Below are positions 21,501 to 31,210 of a stretch of DNA of 64,000 bases, one piece after another. How positions within the stretch are numbered: position 1 is the stretch's first letter; every line of letters starts with the position of its first letter. The notes under the pieces are model-generated. The model did not search any database, was not told where the DNA came from, and was given only the letters and a program-made list of their open reading frames with translations. The translations under genes and the position numbers were made by a program. Source of the DNA: Xenorhabdus ishibashii (GTDB lineage: Bacteria; Pseudomonadota; Gammaproteobacteria; Enterobacterales; Enterobacteriaceae). The stretch covers positions 3,100,001 to 3,164,000 of the forward strand of contig NZ_NJAK01000001.1 in NCBI RefSeq assembly GCF_002632755.1, read 5' to 3'.

Positions 21501-22040
21501 ATAGGGATATTCACTGCCCATAGGGAAGAGATCAAACAAGGCGCCACGTGTCGCAAATTCACCATGTTCAAGTACCTGTTCAACACTGCGATAACCAGCT
21601 TGTTCCAATTCTGCCCGCAGTTTATTACGTGAAAGGCGTTGCCCCTTATGCATGACCAAAGCATGTCCTTTGAGATAGTCGTGTGGGCAGACACGTTGCA
21701 TTAAGGTATTGACGGGAAGGATTAATGCACCTTTCGTCATAAATGGTAAGTGATAAAGCGTGGACAAGCGGTTGGAGATGATTTCTTGGTGAGGAGAAAA
21801 ACTATCGTAAGGCAAGGTTTCCCAATCTGACATGGTATTTATTGGTACGTCGGTGAATTGTTGAATTTCATCGCGCAATCGTAGGGCATTCTGCATATCT
21901 TTTGTCACCAGCAGTATTGGCCCTGCGTGACGTTCAATAATGTTTGCACACTCAACGGCACAGGCTGCGCCAGTTAAGTGGCCTAAGTAGCGGATATCAC
22001 CGCGGCGTTCAGGAAGTTGATAACGGTATTTTACTGACAT
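18594..22040 (-). CDS. mfd: transcription-repair coupling factor Mfd
   Basis: Mfd removes stalled RNA polymerase and recruits UvrA. The 1148-residue product matches E. coli Mfd from end to end: the UvrB-like N terminus (SDWETLPYDSFSPHQE), the RNA-polymerase interaction domain (HLEHGVGRYQGL), the helicase with Walker A GDVGFGKTE, box DEEH and TATPIPRTLNMAMSG, the translocation motif with QLRGRVGRS, and the C-terminal TRCF domain (ELRMPVLLPDDYIPD). Confidence 0.97.
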   Translation of the reverse strand: MSVKYRYQLPERRGDIRYLGHLTGAACAVECANIIERHAGPILLVTKDMQNALRLRDEIQQFTDVPINTMSDWETLPYDSFSPHQEIISNRLSTLYHLPFMTKGALILPVNTLMQRVCPHDYLKGHALVMHKGQRLSRNKLRAELEQAGYRSVEQVLEHGEFATRGALFDLFPMGSEYPYRIDFFDDEIDSLRTFDVDTQRTLIEVEKINLLPAHEFPTDQEAIELFRSQWREQFEVRRDAEHIYQQVSKKMLPAGIEYWQPLFFAQPLSAIFEYLPENTLLITQNLVNAAERFWQDTKLRFESRKVDPMRPLLAPEQLWLPVNNLFSELKNWPRIEVDHGSLPQKARNTNLAYHPLPDLSVSAQQKEPLDKLCRFIEQFSGKIVFSVESEGRRESIQELLSRIKVKPKNINQLADANHSGHYLMVGAAEHGFVDADNDLALICESDMLGERVSRRRQDNRRTINTETLIRNLAELRHGQPVVHLEHGVGRYQGLITLEAGGIKAEYLILTYAGEDKLYVPVSSLHLISRYAGGAEESAPLHKLGGEAWNKARQKAAEKVRDVAAELLDVYAQRAVKPGFAFTNDREQYQLFCQNFPFDTTPDQEQTINAVLDDMCKPIAMDRLVCGDVGFGKTEVAMRAAFLSVLNTKQVAVLVPTTLLAQQHYDNFRDRFANWPVHIEVMSRFRSAKEQQKVIEMAAEGKVDIIIGTHKLLQSDVRWKDLGLLIVDEEHRFGVRHKERIKAIRADVDVLTLTATPIPRTLNMAMSGIRDLSIIATPPARRLAVKTFVREYDSLVVRESILREILRGGQVYYLYNDVENIEKAKARLEELVPEARIVVGHGQMRERDLERVMTDFHRQRFNVLVCTTIIETGIDIPNANTIIIERADHFGLAQLHQLRGRVGRSHHQAYAYLLTPHPKAMTSDAQKRLEAIASLEDLGAGFALATHDLEIRGAGELLGEDQSGQMTSIGFTLYMELLESAVDALKNGREPSLEDLTNNQTEIELRMPVLLPDDYIPDVNIRLSFYKRIASARNNLELDELKVELIDRFGILPDSGRQLLQSASIRLIAQQLGIKRIEAHEKGGFIEFGSRNKVEPNYLIGLLQTQPNVYRLDGSYKLKFITELTERATRLSFIQQLLENFDLHKSDA

Positions 22041-22239
22041 AAGCGTTTGATATGTGTTCTCTAAGATTCAGTCCATTCCCAACACATTTTTGCCCCAATA
22101 GCCTTACAATAAATACGCGGGTAGGTTGAGAGAAAGTAAAAAAAACCACATAACCGGGATATGGGTGGTTCCATAAAGTATTGCTACCCTTTATTATCCT
22201 CGAACACTTTGCTTTGGCAACAGGGGCGTAACAGATTTC

Positions 22240-23442
22240 ATGTTTCAGTCTGTCTCATTATTTATAGGATTGCGCTATATGCGCGGGCGGGCGGTCGACA
22301 AATTTGGCCGTTTTGTTTCATGGTTGTCAGCGATTGGCATTACGCTGGGCGTGGCGGCATTGATTACGGTATTGTCAGTCATGAACGGTTTTGAACGTTC
22401 ATTAGAAAGTAGCATCTTGGGCTTTATGCCGCAGGCTGTCATTACATCGGAAAACGGCTCTATCAACCCCGTTGAACACCCAAGCCGTCAGCTTGCAGGG
22501 TTAAAAGGCGTGAGCCGTATGACTCCTATTGTGCAAGGGGATGTAGTGCTACAGAGTCACCACAATGTTGGGGTTGGTGTTATGTTGGGTATTAACCGTG
22601 ACGAATATGCGCCATTGGCGGAACATCTTGTCAATGTTGATCGCAACCAGCTACAACCCGGACGTTATTTTGTCATTCTGGGCGAAAAATTGGCGGCCAA
22701 ATTAGGGGTAAAACGTGGTGATCAAATCCGTATTATCGTGCCGAGTGCCAGCCAGTTAACACCAATGGGCAGAATTCCCAGTCAACGTTTATTCACTGTA
22801 GCGGGTACATTTTTCGCCAATAGTGAAGCGGATAGTACAGAAATTTTGGTCAATCAACAGGATGCAGCCAGATTGTTGCGCTATCCCGTTGGTAATATTA
22901 CGGGCTGGCGCTTGTTTCTTAATGAGCCATTATCAGTAGATGAGTTGAGCCAGCAAACCTTGCCAAAAGGGCTGATATGGAAAGATTGGCGCGAACGCAA
23001 AGGGGAATTTTTTCAGGCAGTTCGTATGGAGAAAAACATGATGGGGTTATTGTTGAGCCTGATCATTGCCGTCGCTGCTTTTAATATTATTACCTCTCTC
23101 TCTTTGTTAGTGATGGAAAAACAGGGTGAAATCGCTATCTTGCAGACACAAGGGCTGACCCGCCGTCAGGTCATGGCTATTTTTATGATCCAGGGAGCGG
23201 GAGCAGGCATTATTGGCGCTGTATTGGGAACGGGATTAGGAATATTGCTTTCCAGTCAGTTAAATAACCTCATGCCAATTATCGGTTTGCTGGCTGAGGG
23301 CATGCAATTACCGGTTGCGATTGATACTACGCAAGTCATGTTGATCGCCATTAGTGCCATGCTGATCTCCTTAATATCGACGCTATACCCTTCCTGGCGC
23401 GCGGCTGCCACCCAACCTGCTGAGGCTTTACGTTATGAGTAA
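22240..23442 (+). CDS. lolC: lipoprotein-releasing ABC transporter permease LolC
   Basis: LolC is one of two membrane subunits of LolCDE, which extracts outer-membrane lipoproteins from the inner membrane to LolA. A helix near residues 25-45 precedes a large periplasmic domain and three C-terminal helices. [20 protein letters not shown] is the FtsX-type signature. It is 400 residues (E. coli 399). Its 3' end overlaps lolD by 8 bp. Confidence 0.95.
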   Translation: MFQSVSLFIGLRYMRGRAVDKFGRFVSWLSAIGITLGVAALITVLSVMNGFERSLESSILGFMPQAVITSENGSINPVEHPSRQLAGLKGVSRMTPIVQGDVVLQSHHNVGVGVMLGINRDEYAPLAEHLVNVDRNQLQPGRYFVILGEKLAAKLGVKRGDQIRIIVPSASQLTPMGRIPSQRLFTVAGTFFANSEADSTEILVNQQDAARLLRYPVGNITGWRLFLNEPLSVDELSQQTLPKGLIWKDWRERKGEFFQAVRMEKNMMGLLLSLIIAVAAFNIITSLSLLVMEKQGEIAILQTQGLTRRQVMAIFMIQGAGAGIIGAVLGTGLGILLSSQLNNLMPIIGLLAEGMQLPVAIDTTQVMLIAISAMLISLISTLYPSWRAAATQPAEALRYE

Positions 23443-24139
23443 TCACCCTTTATTACTGTGTCATCAACTGTGCAAAAAATATCAGGAAGGAAAAATTTCT
23501 ACAGAAGTACTTAAGAATGTCACTTTTTCCATGCAACAGGGAGAAATTATGGCCATTGTCGGTAGTTCTGGCTCTGGTAAAAGTACGTTGTTGCACTTGC
23601 TTGGTGGCCTGGATTCACCGTCGTCTGGTGAAGTCCTTTTCAAAGGGCAATCACTCAACCAAATGTCCTCATCTGCACGGTCAGAATTACGTAACAGAGA
23701 AATTGGTTTTATTTATCAGTTTCACCATTTATTGCCTGATTTTACGGCATTGGAAAATGTTGCGATGCCACTCCTGATTGGTGGCCAGAAACGCCGTGCT
23801 CAACCAAAAGCATTGGATATGCTGGCGGCGGTTGGATTGGAAAATCGGGCGCATCATCGGCCATCTGAATTGTCGGGGGGAGAACGCCAACGTGTCGCAA
23901 TAGCCCGCGCACTGGTCAATGAACCTTCATTGGTATTGGCGGATGAGCCAACGGGTAACCTTGACCAACGAAATGCAGACAGTGTGTTTCAGCTTTTACA
24001 AGAATTGAACCAACAGCAAGGCACAGCATTTCTTGTTGTCACTCATGATCTGAAATTAGCAAATCAACTGGCTCGTCAGGTAGAAATGCGTGATGGATAT
24101 TTACAGGATGAATTAACCCTGACGGCGGGGGAGATGTAA
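23435..24139 (+). CDS. lolD: lipoprotein-releasing ABC transporter ATPase LolD
   Basis: LolD powers LolCDE. Walker A is GSSGSGKST near residue 43, the signature [15 protein letters not shown], Walker [13 protein letters not shown], and the switch histidine is in VVTHD. The 234 residues match the family. The stop overlaps the lolE start by 1 bp. Confidence 0.97.
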   Translation: MSNHPLLLCHQLCKKYQEGKISTEVLKNVTFSMQQGEIMAIVGSSGSGKSTLLHLLGGLDSPSSGEVLFKGQSLNQMSSSARSELRNREIGFIYQFHHLLPDFTALENVAMPLLIGGQKRRAQPKALDMLAAVGLENRAHHRPSELSGGERQRVAIARALVNEPSLVLADEPTGNLDQRNADSVFQLLQELNQQQGTAFLVVTHDLKLANQLARQVEMRDGYLQDELTLTAGEM

Positions 24140-25386
24140 TGGTAAATCTGCCCCTTGCATTATTTACTGCATTACGATTTAGTCGTGGCCGACGTCGTTC
24201 AGGCATGGTTTCCCTGATCTCTGTCATTTCGACGCTGGGCATCATGCTGGGTGTCGCGGTGCTGATTATTGGTCTGAGTGCCATGAACGGTTTTGAACGG
24301 GAACTGAAAAATCGGATACTTTCCGTTGTTCCGCATGGGCAAATTTATGCTGTGGAGCAGCCTTTTCAGGATTGGCAAACTGCCCTTAAGCGGGTAAGAC
24401 AGACACCAGGTATTGTAGGATCTTCTCCCTATATTGAGTTTACTGGCCTGATGGAGCGTGGTGAAAAACTGCATGCTATACAGGTACGTGGGGTCGATCT
24501 GGATACCGAGAGGGATGTGAGTACTCTGCCACAGTTTGTGCGTCATGGGGCATGGAAAACGTTCAGGGCAGGAAAAAATCAGGTGATTTTAGGGCAGGGT
24601 GTGGCTAATTCATTGCACGTGAAACAGGGGGATTGGGTGACTGTCATGATCCCCAATAACGATGCAAGCCTGAAACTTTTGCAGCCTAAACGTATCCGTT
24701 TACAAGTTGCGGGTATTTTCCAGTTGAGTGGCATGTTAGATCACAGCCTGGCTCTTGTTCCCTTACCTGATGCTCAGAACTATCTGGATTATGGTAGTGC
24801 AATCACAGGTATCGCCATTAAAGCAGATAATGTTTTTGCCGCAGAGCAGCGTGTTTGGGACGCAGGTAATGCGACAGGAAAATATGTGTATATCAGCACA
24901 TGGATAAAAGATTACGGTTATATGTACAACGATATCCAGATGGTACGTAGCATTATGTACCTGGCTATGGTTCTGGTAATTGGTGTTGCTTGCTTTAATA
25001 TTATTTCAACATTGATTATGGCCGTGAAGGATAAAAGCAGTGACATCGCTATCCTGCGTACATTGGGAGCCAAAGATAGCCATATCAGGGCAATTTTTTT
25101 ATGGTATGGATTACTGACAGGCATGATAGGCAGCATAATTGGTGGTGTTGTTGGGGTTTTTATATCATTAAATTTGACGACTATCATTAAAGGGTTAGAA
25201 AAGCTGTTTGGGCACCAACTCCTTTCAGGAGATATCTATTTTATCGATTTTCTGCCGTCAGAATTGCATGTTATGGATGTGTGTTATGTTCTGTTAACGG
25301 CATTAGTATTAAGCTTGTTGGCTAGTTGGTATCCTGCTCGTCGGGCTAGTAAACTTGATCCAGCGCGAATTTTGAGTGGGCAATAG
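24139..25386 (+). CDS. lolE: lipoprotein-releasing ABC transporter permease LolE
   Basis: LolE is the second membrane subunit of LolCDE and binds the lipoprotein substrate. It has the same architecture as LolC: a helix near 22-45, a periplasmic domain, and three helices with [21 protein letters not shown]. It is 415 residues. In E. coli nagK follows; here a 109-bp gap leads straight to cobB. Confidence 0.95.
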   Translation: MVNLPLALFTALRFSRGRRRSGMVSLISVISTLGIMLGVAVLIIGLSAMNGFERELKNRILSVVPHGQIYAVEQPFQDWQTALKRVRQTPGIVGSSPYIEFTGLMERGEKLHAIQVRGVDLDTERDVSTLPQFVRHGAWKTFRAGKNQVILGQGVANSLHVKQGDWVTVMIPNNDASLKLLQPKRIRLQVAGIFQLSGMLDHSLALVPLPDAQNYLDYGSAITGIAIKADNVFAAEQRVWDAGNATGKYVYISTWIKDYGYMYNDIQMVRSIMYLAMVLVIGVACFNIISTLIMAVKDKSSDIAILRTLGAKDSHIRAIFLWYGLLTGMIGSIIGGVVGVFISLNLTTIIKGLEKLFGHQLLSGDIYFIDFLPSELHVMDVCYVLLTALVLSLLASWYPARRASKLDPARILSGQ

Positions 25387-25495
25387 TATACGAGTATTAA
25401 CGCGTATCTAAGCACGCTATCGTATAGCTATAGCGTTGAATCGGTAAGATGGATCGACTGAAAGAACGTATTTAGACACATTAAGGAAATAATTC

Positions 25496-26326
25496 ATGCG
25501 GGTTCTGCATCGACACAGCAAATTTTACCGAATCAGGCGATTACGGCGTCAACGATCGCATAGACAAAACTTTTACAGGGATACCCGATTGGCAAATAAA
25601 CTAGAAAGACCTTATGTGGTGGTACTGACGGGAGCAGGAATTTCTGCTGAGTCAGGTATCCAAACATTTCGCTCTTCCGATGGCCTGTGGGAAGAACATC
25701 GTGTTGAAGATGTTGCGACGCCGGAAGGTTTTCAGCGTGATCCTGATCTGGTTCAGGCATTTTATAATGCACGTCGAAAGCAGTTACAGCAACCGGATAT
25801 CCAGCCTAATGCTGCACATTATGCTCTGGCCGAACTCGAACATGAGCTTGGCGACCATTTTTTATTGGTGACACAGAATATTGATGATTTACATGAACGT
25901 GCGGGAAGTCAGCGTGTTTTGCATATGCATGGTGAATTATTGAAAGCTCGGTGTTGTCAATCTGGACAAGTCGTTGAATGGACAACTGATCTAACAATGG
26001 AAGATCGTTGCCATTGTTGCCAGTTTCCGTCCCCATTGCGTCCTCATGTCGTGTGGTTTGGGGAAATGCCATTGGGGATGGAACAGATTTATTCTGCTTT
26101 AGCTGATGCCGATATCTTTATTGCTATCGGAACATCAGGCCATGTTTATCCGGCAGCAGGTTTCGTACATGAGGCTAAATTGTCTGGAGCACATACTGTT
26201 GAGTTGAATCTTGAACCTAGCCAGGTCGAAAATCTGTTTGATGAAAAACACTATGGTCACGCCAGTAAAATAGTTATGCAATATGTTCAATCCTTAACTC
26301 AGCAGATAAAGGTAAACAAAAGCTGA
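25496..26326 (+). CDS. cobB: NAD-dependent protein deacylase CobB (sirtuin)
   Basis: CobB removes acyl groups from lysines using NAD. Sirtuin motifs are [10 protein letters not shown] near residue 45, [19 protein letters not shown] with the catalytic histidine, and zinc cysteines at CCQ and CHCC. Tyr and Arg of FYNARRK mark a class III desuccinylase. The long arginine-rich N-terminal extension (about 36 residues) is also in E. coli CobB. ATG at 25496 follows AAGGAAATA. Confidence 0.96.
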   Translation: MRVLHRHSKFYRIRRLRRQRSHRQNFYRDTRLANKLERPYVVVLTGAGISAESGIQTFRSSDGLWEEHRVEDVATPEGFQRDPDLVQAFYNARRKQLQQPDIQPNAAHYALAELEHELGDHFLLVTQNIDDLHERAGSQRVLHMHGELLKARCCQSGQVVEWTTDLTMEDRCHCCQFPSPLRPHVVWFGEMPLGMEQIYSALADADIFIAIGTSGHVYPAAGFVHEAKLSGAHTVELNLEPSQVENLFDEKHYGHASKIVMQYVQSLTQQIKVNKS

Positions 26327-26390
26327 TTTGACGCAATGCCTGCGCTATCCATCTTTTTCATAATTCATTACCTGAATTAGGGAGGAGAAG

Positions 26391-27626
26391 ATGGATAGAT
26401 TATTAGAGCGTTTTTTTAAATATATTGCATTTAATACCCAATCAAAATTATCCGCAAAAACCATTCCCAGTAGTAACGGTCAGTTAGATCTTGCTAAGGC
26501 ATTATACGAAGAGCTGATCCAACTTGATTTTGCCGATGTCATTCTCAATGAACGCGGATGTGTTATGGCGACATTGCCATCCAATGTTGCAACTCCTGTT
26601 CCTGTCATTGGTTTTATTGCCCACCTCGATACCTCACCGGATTTTTCTGGTAAGCATGTTAATCCCCAGATTGTGGAAAACTATCGTGGCGGTGATATTG
26701 CGTTAGGGATGGGAGATGAAGTGCTGTCGCCAGTCATGTTTCCTGTATTACATAGTTTATTGGGAAAAACATTAATTACGACTGATGGGAAGACACTGTT
26801 GGGTGCTGATGATAAAGCTGGGATCGCTGAAATCATTACCGCAATGGTGCGTTTGAAACAGGGAAATATTCCACATGGTGACATTCGGATTGCGTTTACG
26901 CCAGATGAAGAAATTGGCAGGGGGGCGCACTATTTTGATGTAGAAGCTTTTGGTGCAGAGTGGGCCTATACCGTTGATGGGGGTGGAGTGGGGGAATTGG
27001 AATTTGAAAATTTCAATGCCGCATCCGTGGTCATCAAGATTATGGGTAATATGACTCATCCGGGCAGTGCCAAAGGCGTCATGGTTAACGCATTGACATT
27101 AGCCATGCGCATCCATCATGCCTTACCTGTTGAAGAAACACCTGAACAGACGGAAGGCTATGAAGGTTTTTATCATTTGTATAGCATGAAAGGGACTGTT
27201 GAGCGTGCCGAGATGCACTACATTATCCGGGATTTTGACAGGGCTAATTTTGAAAAGCGCAAAAAAAACCTTATTGCTATTGCGGAAAATGTTGGAGAAG
27301 GATTGCATCCAGACTGCTATATTGAGCTGGCGATTGAAGATGATTATTACAACATGCATAGCGAAGTACTTAAATATCCCCATGTTATTGCCATTGCTAA
27401 ACAAGCAATACAGGATTGTAACATTGAGCCGATAATCCAGCCGATCCGTGGTGGGACTGATGGCGCAGAGTTATCTTATCGTGGCCTCCCTTGTCCAAAT
27501 ATCTTCACAGGTGGGTATAATTATCATAGCAAGCATGAATTTATTTCACTGGAAGATATGGAACAGGCAGTTAACGTAATTATGCGGATTGCTGAACTGA
27601 CGGTAAGTCACGGGAGTCATGAGTAA
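26391..27626 (+). CDS. pepT: peptidase T (tripeptidase)
   Basis: PepT is a di-zinc M20 aminopeptidase that cleaves tripeptides. Metal and catalytic residues are visible in [35 protein letters not shown] and HSKHEF. The 411-residue length is near E. coli PepT (408). ATG follows GGGAGGAGAAG. It is the last core gene before the accessory island; potABCD, its E. coli neighbour, is absent. Confidence 0.96.
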   Translation: MDRLLERFFKYIAFNTQSKLSAKTIPSSNGQLDLAKALYEELIQLDFADVILNERGCVMATLPSNVATPVPVIGFIAHLDTSPDFSGKHVNPQIVENYRGGDIALGMGDEVLSPVMFPVLHSLLGKTLITTDGKTLLGADDKAGIAEIITAMVRLKQGNIPHGDIRIAFTPDEEIGRGAHYFDVEAFGAEWAYTVDGGGVGELEFENFNAASVVIKIMGNMTHPGSAKGVMVNALTLAMRIHHALPVEETPEQTEGYEGFYHLYSMKGTVERAEMHYIIRDFDRANFEKRKKNLIAIAENVGEGLHPDCYIELAIEDDYYNMHSEVLKYPHVIAIAKQAIQDCNIEPIIQPIRGGTDGAELSYRGLPCPNIFTGGYNYHSKHEFISLEDMEQAVNVIMRIAELTVSHGSHE

Positions 27627-28234
27627 CTGTTAGCTCGAGTTGCGGCTAGTACACCTAAATAAACCTAACAGAGAACGATAAATACAATATATCTGTTAGG
27701 TTAATGGTCATAATAAACAATGCATTATTAACAAGTTATGACATAATAAATAATTTAATTCTCTCGATTATACTCTTCAACCTTCGTCAGCTCTTAGCAA
27801 GACTCACTTGCAAAGCGCTATCTTTTTGAAAATACGTCAAAATGTATGACAAAATCATTGGATATTATTTGAAATACTTATCACGATCAATAAATTGGGA
27901 TCATAACCTGATTTTTCAGTAAAAAATAATACAAAAAACAAAAATCATAATAAATCGCCAATAAAAAAGCGAGTACATATACCATAAAATGATTATTTTA
28001 AAAGAAAATTATATTTTTAATGTATATATTGCATTTATGATTTTAATCTAAGATACTGTCAAAAAATAAACAAATAGGATTTTAAATTAAAAATTAGGGG
28101 TAAGGTAATTACGCATTGGGATGATAACATCAAAATAAAAATAAACCAATGTGATTGGAAATAAAAAATACAATTGACTGTGAAAAGTAACGTTATGATA
28201 AAGTAAACATCTATTCTATTTTGATGGGGGTATT
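27627..28234. other. AT-rich intergenic region at the island boundary
   Basis: About 600 bp between pepT and the island genes. A 10-bp inverted repeat, AACCTAACAG (27662-27671) with CTGTTAGGTT (27693-27702), may end pepT transcription, although no T-run follows. The rest is strongly AT-rich with no convincing ORF and likely contains the island promoter. Confidence 0.5.
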
Positions 28235-28327
28235 ATGAAGTTTGTTGTAGATAGTGATATTTTAAAAATCAAAACCACGTTGATAAGAAGGGAAATTAAA
28301 AAATGCCATCTAACAATCAAAAAATAA
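28235..28327 (+). CDS. possible 30-residue leader peptide
   Basis: ATG at 28235 is preceded by GATGGGGGTATT, a better ribosome site than most genes in this island have. The frame encodes a basic peptide (MKFVVDSDILKIKTTLIRRE...) and runs 25 bases into the next gene in a different frame. It could be a translated leader coupling expression of the downstream ORF. Nothing identifies the product and it may be chance. Confidence 0.3.
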   Translation: MKFVVDSDILKIKTTLIRREIKKCHLTIKK

Positions 28328-29871
28328 CAGTAACAACAGATAATGGAACAGACTTATCTAAAAACCCAACATTAATTACTGATCAACATTTGAAATTAAC
28401 AATTAATTTATCAGGAGGAGCGAAAGACTTTATAAGTACAGATACTATAACGCTGAATCCAACTGGTGATTGGATAACAGTTATTGGGGAAAGTCAAGTA
28501 GAAATTACGCCTAAACATGCTACTGCTGAGGTTTTTATTAAAGTTAATAAAGACAAAAAATTCTCCAATACCCCACAATCTTTTACGGTAAAAACATCAA
28601 ATACAGGCTATAAACCTCAGAGTTTCAGTTATAAAGTCTCAGATATAAATTCGGATACTTTATCATTAACAACAGATAAATTTTATATCGAAACACCTTC
28701 TGGCGAAAACAAACCAGATCTAACAAATCCTAATAAAGTAAAAATAACAACGACTGTGAAAAACAGTTCAGGAGCAGCAATTCCAAATTTAAGTGTTAAT
28801 ATATCAGCAAATAGTCTAGATAGTTTATCAAAAGTTGCTTTAATGGATGCTAAAGGTCATCCATTACAAACTAAGACTAATAATTTTGAAAAACATCAAC
28901 AAGTTACCTTAACCACTGATCCTCAGGGTAATTTGGAATTTTATGTATTTCCTCAACAAAGTCAGTCAGTTGCATTAGCTTTCTATAGTTCTATAGAAGG
29001 TTTATCTATTGAACGTAAATCTAAAAATCCTTTATTTATTTTAGACTTAGTAGGTGCTGAGTTTGAAGAACATCTGACAGCTCCTGATATAGGAGAATTA
29101 TTAGGTGATGCCTTAAAGCCATTAGATAATGAAGAAAATTTTCATATAAAAATCCCTTCTTATGATGGTATAAAAACAACAGATTTTATCTTGTATCTTA
29201 TTAATGATAACGTAGTGGGAAACTATATTGAAGTTTCGGATTTATCAAACTTAGATAATTATTCTTACAAATTGCCATTCTCAATATTACCCATATCAAA
29301 GGAGATTAAATTTAGTTATATTATTGCAAGAGAAAACTCAAATATTAGATATTCAGATGGTATTCTTTTTAAGTATGATGGTTATCAGTATGGTCCACCA
29401 GACTCCGATAAGAATAGAGTTTTTGATCTTCCTAAAATATATTCCAGCTATGGAATTAATCCAGAATTTATTTTAAACCCAGGATATGGAATTAATTTCA
29501 CTACAATTAATCAATATAGATTTAATGGGGGAGATACCCTTTATGTGGAAATTGAAGCTGACTCAGCAGATAACCAGAAAGTAAATCCTGGAGATACTGT
29601 TGCGATTGAGGTATTCATTAAGTCATCAAATAGAGGTGATATATCCTATAATAAGACAATTCAATTACCTAAAGCAACTTCTCCTGCTACAACATCGAAA
29701 GGGCATATACCTATCCCTATTTCTATAACAGGAGATGTTGATTCAAGGATATCCGGCGGGAGCGCTGTTATTTATATTTTATATTATAAAGTGGATGTAG
29801 ATAATGTTAAATACAGTCATAATTGGAAGGGATATATAGATACTGTCCTGCCAGGAGGAGGAATTAATTAA
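28303..29871 (+). CDS. Ig-like beta-sandwich protein, no signal peptide
   Basis: I do not recognise this 522-residue protein by name. It is Asn/Ser/Thr/Lys-rich with alternating beta-strand character. Residues about 135-240 read like an intimin-type Big-1 domain (KVKITTTVKNSSGAAIPNLSV then TTDPQGNLEFYV). Residues about 275-345 resemble another Ig-like module (FILYLINDNVVGNYIEV). There is no signal peptide, membrane helix or cysteine. ATG at 28303 follows AGAAGGGAA. It heads three same-strand genes in the island. A role in surface or host interaction is only a guess from the neighbouring inverse autotransporter. Confidence 0.72.
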   Translation: MPSNNQKITVTTDNGTDLSKNPTLITDQHLKLTINLSGGAKDFISTDTITLNPTGDWITVIGESQVEITPKHATAEVFIKVNKDKKFSNTPQSFTVKTSNTGYKPQSFSYKVSDINSDTLSLTTDKFYIETPSGENKPDLTNPNKVKITTTVKNSSGAAIPNLSVNISANSLDSLSKVALMDAKGHPLQTKTNNFEKHQQVTLTTDPQGNLEFYVFPQQSQSVALAFYSSIEGLSIERKSKNPLFILDLVGAEFEEHLTAPDIGELLGDALKPLDNEENFHIKIPSYDGIKTTDFILYLINDNVVGNYIEVSDLSNLDNYSYKLPFSILPISKEIKFSYIIARENSNIRYSDGILFKYDGYQYGPPDSDKNRVFDLPKIYSSYGINPEFILNPGYGINFTTINQYRFNGGDTLYVEIEADSADNQKVNPGDTVAIEVFIKSSNRGDISYNKTIQLPKATSPATTSKGHIPIPISITGDVDSRISGGSAVIYILYYKVDVDNVKYSHNWKGYIDTVLPGGGIN

Positions 29872-30030
29872 CATTTAAATATAAATTATTCTTTTTAATT
29901 ATAAATCAGGCCGTCACTCATTTTTAATAAATATAGATGGCTAATAAAATACTTCCAATAACTGAAAAAAGGGTAAATGCTGAAAGTTATGAGAAAATTC
30001 ATATAAATGGGATGCATTTACATATTAAAT

Positions 30031-31038
30031 ATGACATATGAATATAAATTAAATCCACCCTCTTATCCACAAGCGTCAGGAGGTGTGATTGATATAGATG
30101 CTCAAAAAGCTGAAGGGGCTAGATACATAACAATGCTAATTCCAGGTTATGGTGATGAAAAATCTGGCGACAGAATTGTTGGTTACTTTACAGACAGTAA
30201 AGGTAATACTATACCTTCATTTCCTTATTCTGTTAATATTAATATTATCCCATCTAATTTCTTTGAAGTTGTATTTTCTATAGATGATTTTTCAACAAAT
30301 GGAGAATATACAGGACATTATACTGTAACAAAACTATCGGGTAATACGGCACAATCTAAAATAGCAGCGGTAAATATTGAAACAGTGTTATCCAGTTTGC
30401 CTGATTATTTTCCTGCCGTTCCAGAAGCCACAGATAATCATGGGACACTATTAACAAAAAGCGATTATTATAGGTTGGATAATTTAAAGGTAATTGTACC
30501 AATCTATACCGGCATGGCTTTAGGACAAACTGTTCAAGTTTTATGGCAAGGTCGTAATAATATACCGCCTTACTCAACGCCATCACAAGAAATAAATGAA
30601 ATTATGCCGATGATATTTCATATTCCCCGGATGGAATTTATTAATAGTATTGGTAGTACAGCAAAAATCCGGTTTAAAGTTGGCGGATTAAACCAAAATG
30701 CCTCTGTATACTCAGGAACTTTATCTCTAGATATTGCAGGGCAAAAACTTAATTTACCTCCCCCCAGACTTTTCTATCGAGGTGATGGAACTGTTCACGT
30801 AATCATTGAATATCCTAATATGACATCAGATCAATCAGTGGAAATACGTGCAGTTGGAAAAACAATGATACAAACTCCTTATAAACCCGTTGATGATGTA
30901 CAACAAATGGGAGCACGGCTTTCAACTGATTGGGTAGAAGAAAATCGGGGACAAATTGTACTAGTTGATTATGCGGTAGGAAGCATGCACCCAGGAGTCG
31001 AGTATGATTTTTCTGAGGTATTAAGACAAGTTTTATAA
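30031..31038 (+). CDS. Ig-like-domain protein
   Basis: This 335-residue protein has no signal peptide. From about residue 150, IVPIYTGMALGQTVQVLWQG and the following strands resemble the tandem Ig-like domains of large Pseudomonas and Burkholderia adhesins, recalled from memory. The N-terminal half (VGYFTDSKGNTIPSFPYSV) looks like a related module. ATG at 30007 is an alternative start eight codons upstream; neither has a strong ribosome site. A 34-codon ORF at 29937-30041 overlaps the start in another frame. It is probably related in function to the preceding gene. Confidence 0.68.
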   Translation: MTYEYKLNPPSYPQASGGVIDIDAQKAEGARYITMLIPGYGDEKSGDRIVGYFTDSKGNTIPSFPYSVNINIIPSNFFEVVFSIDDFSTNGEYTGHYTVTKLSGNTAQSKIAAVNIETVLSSLPDYFPAVPEATDNHGTLLTKSDYYRLDNLKVIVPIYTGMALGQTVQVLWQGRNNIPPYSTPSQEINEIMPMIFHIPRMEFINSIGSTAKIRFKVGGLNQNASVYSGTLSLDIAGQKLNLPPPRLFYRGDGTVHVIIEYPNMTSDQSVEIRAVGKTMIQTPYKPVDDVQQMGARLSTDWVEENRGQIVLVDYAVGSMHPGVEYDFSEVLRQVL

Positions 31039-31210
31039 TAATCATTATACTTTAAATGAATTATAATATCTTAAATAAGATGTTGGTGCATGATAAAGAA
31101 AATGTATTGAGATTAATAGATGTTATTGTTTCTCTTTAGTATCTATATGCTTATGTACCAATATCTTTTTAAAACTCTGATAAATTTAATTATAATTAAA
31201 GAAATTATAG

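Noticed and set aside
25400..25440. Short inverted repeat CGCTAT/ATAGCG after lolE.
   Set aside because: The stem is short, lies in a simple TA-rich stretch and has no T-run, so I do not call it a terminator.
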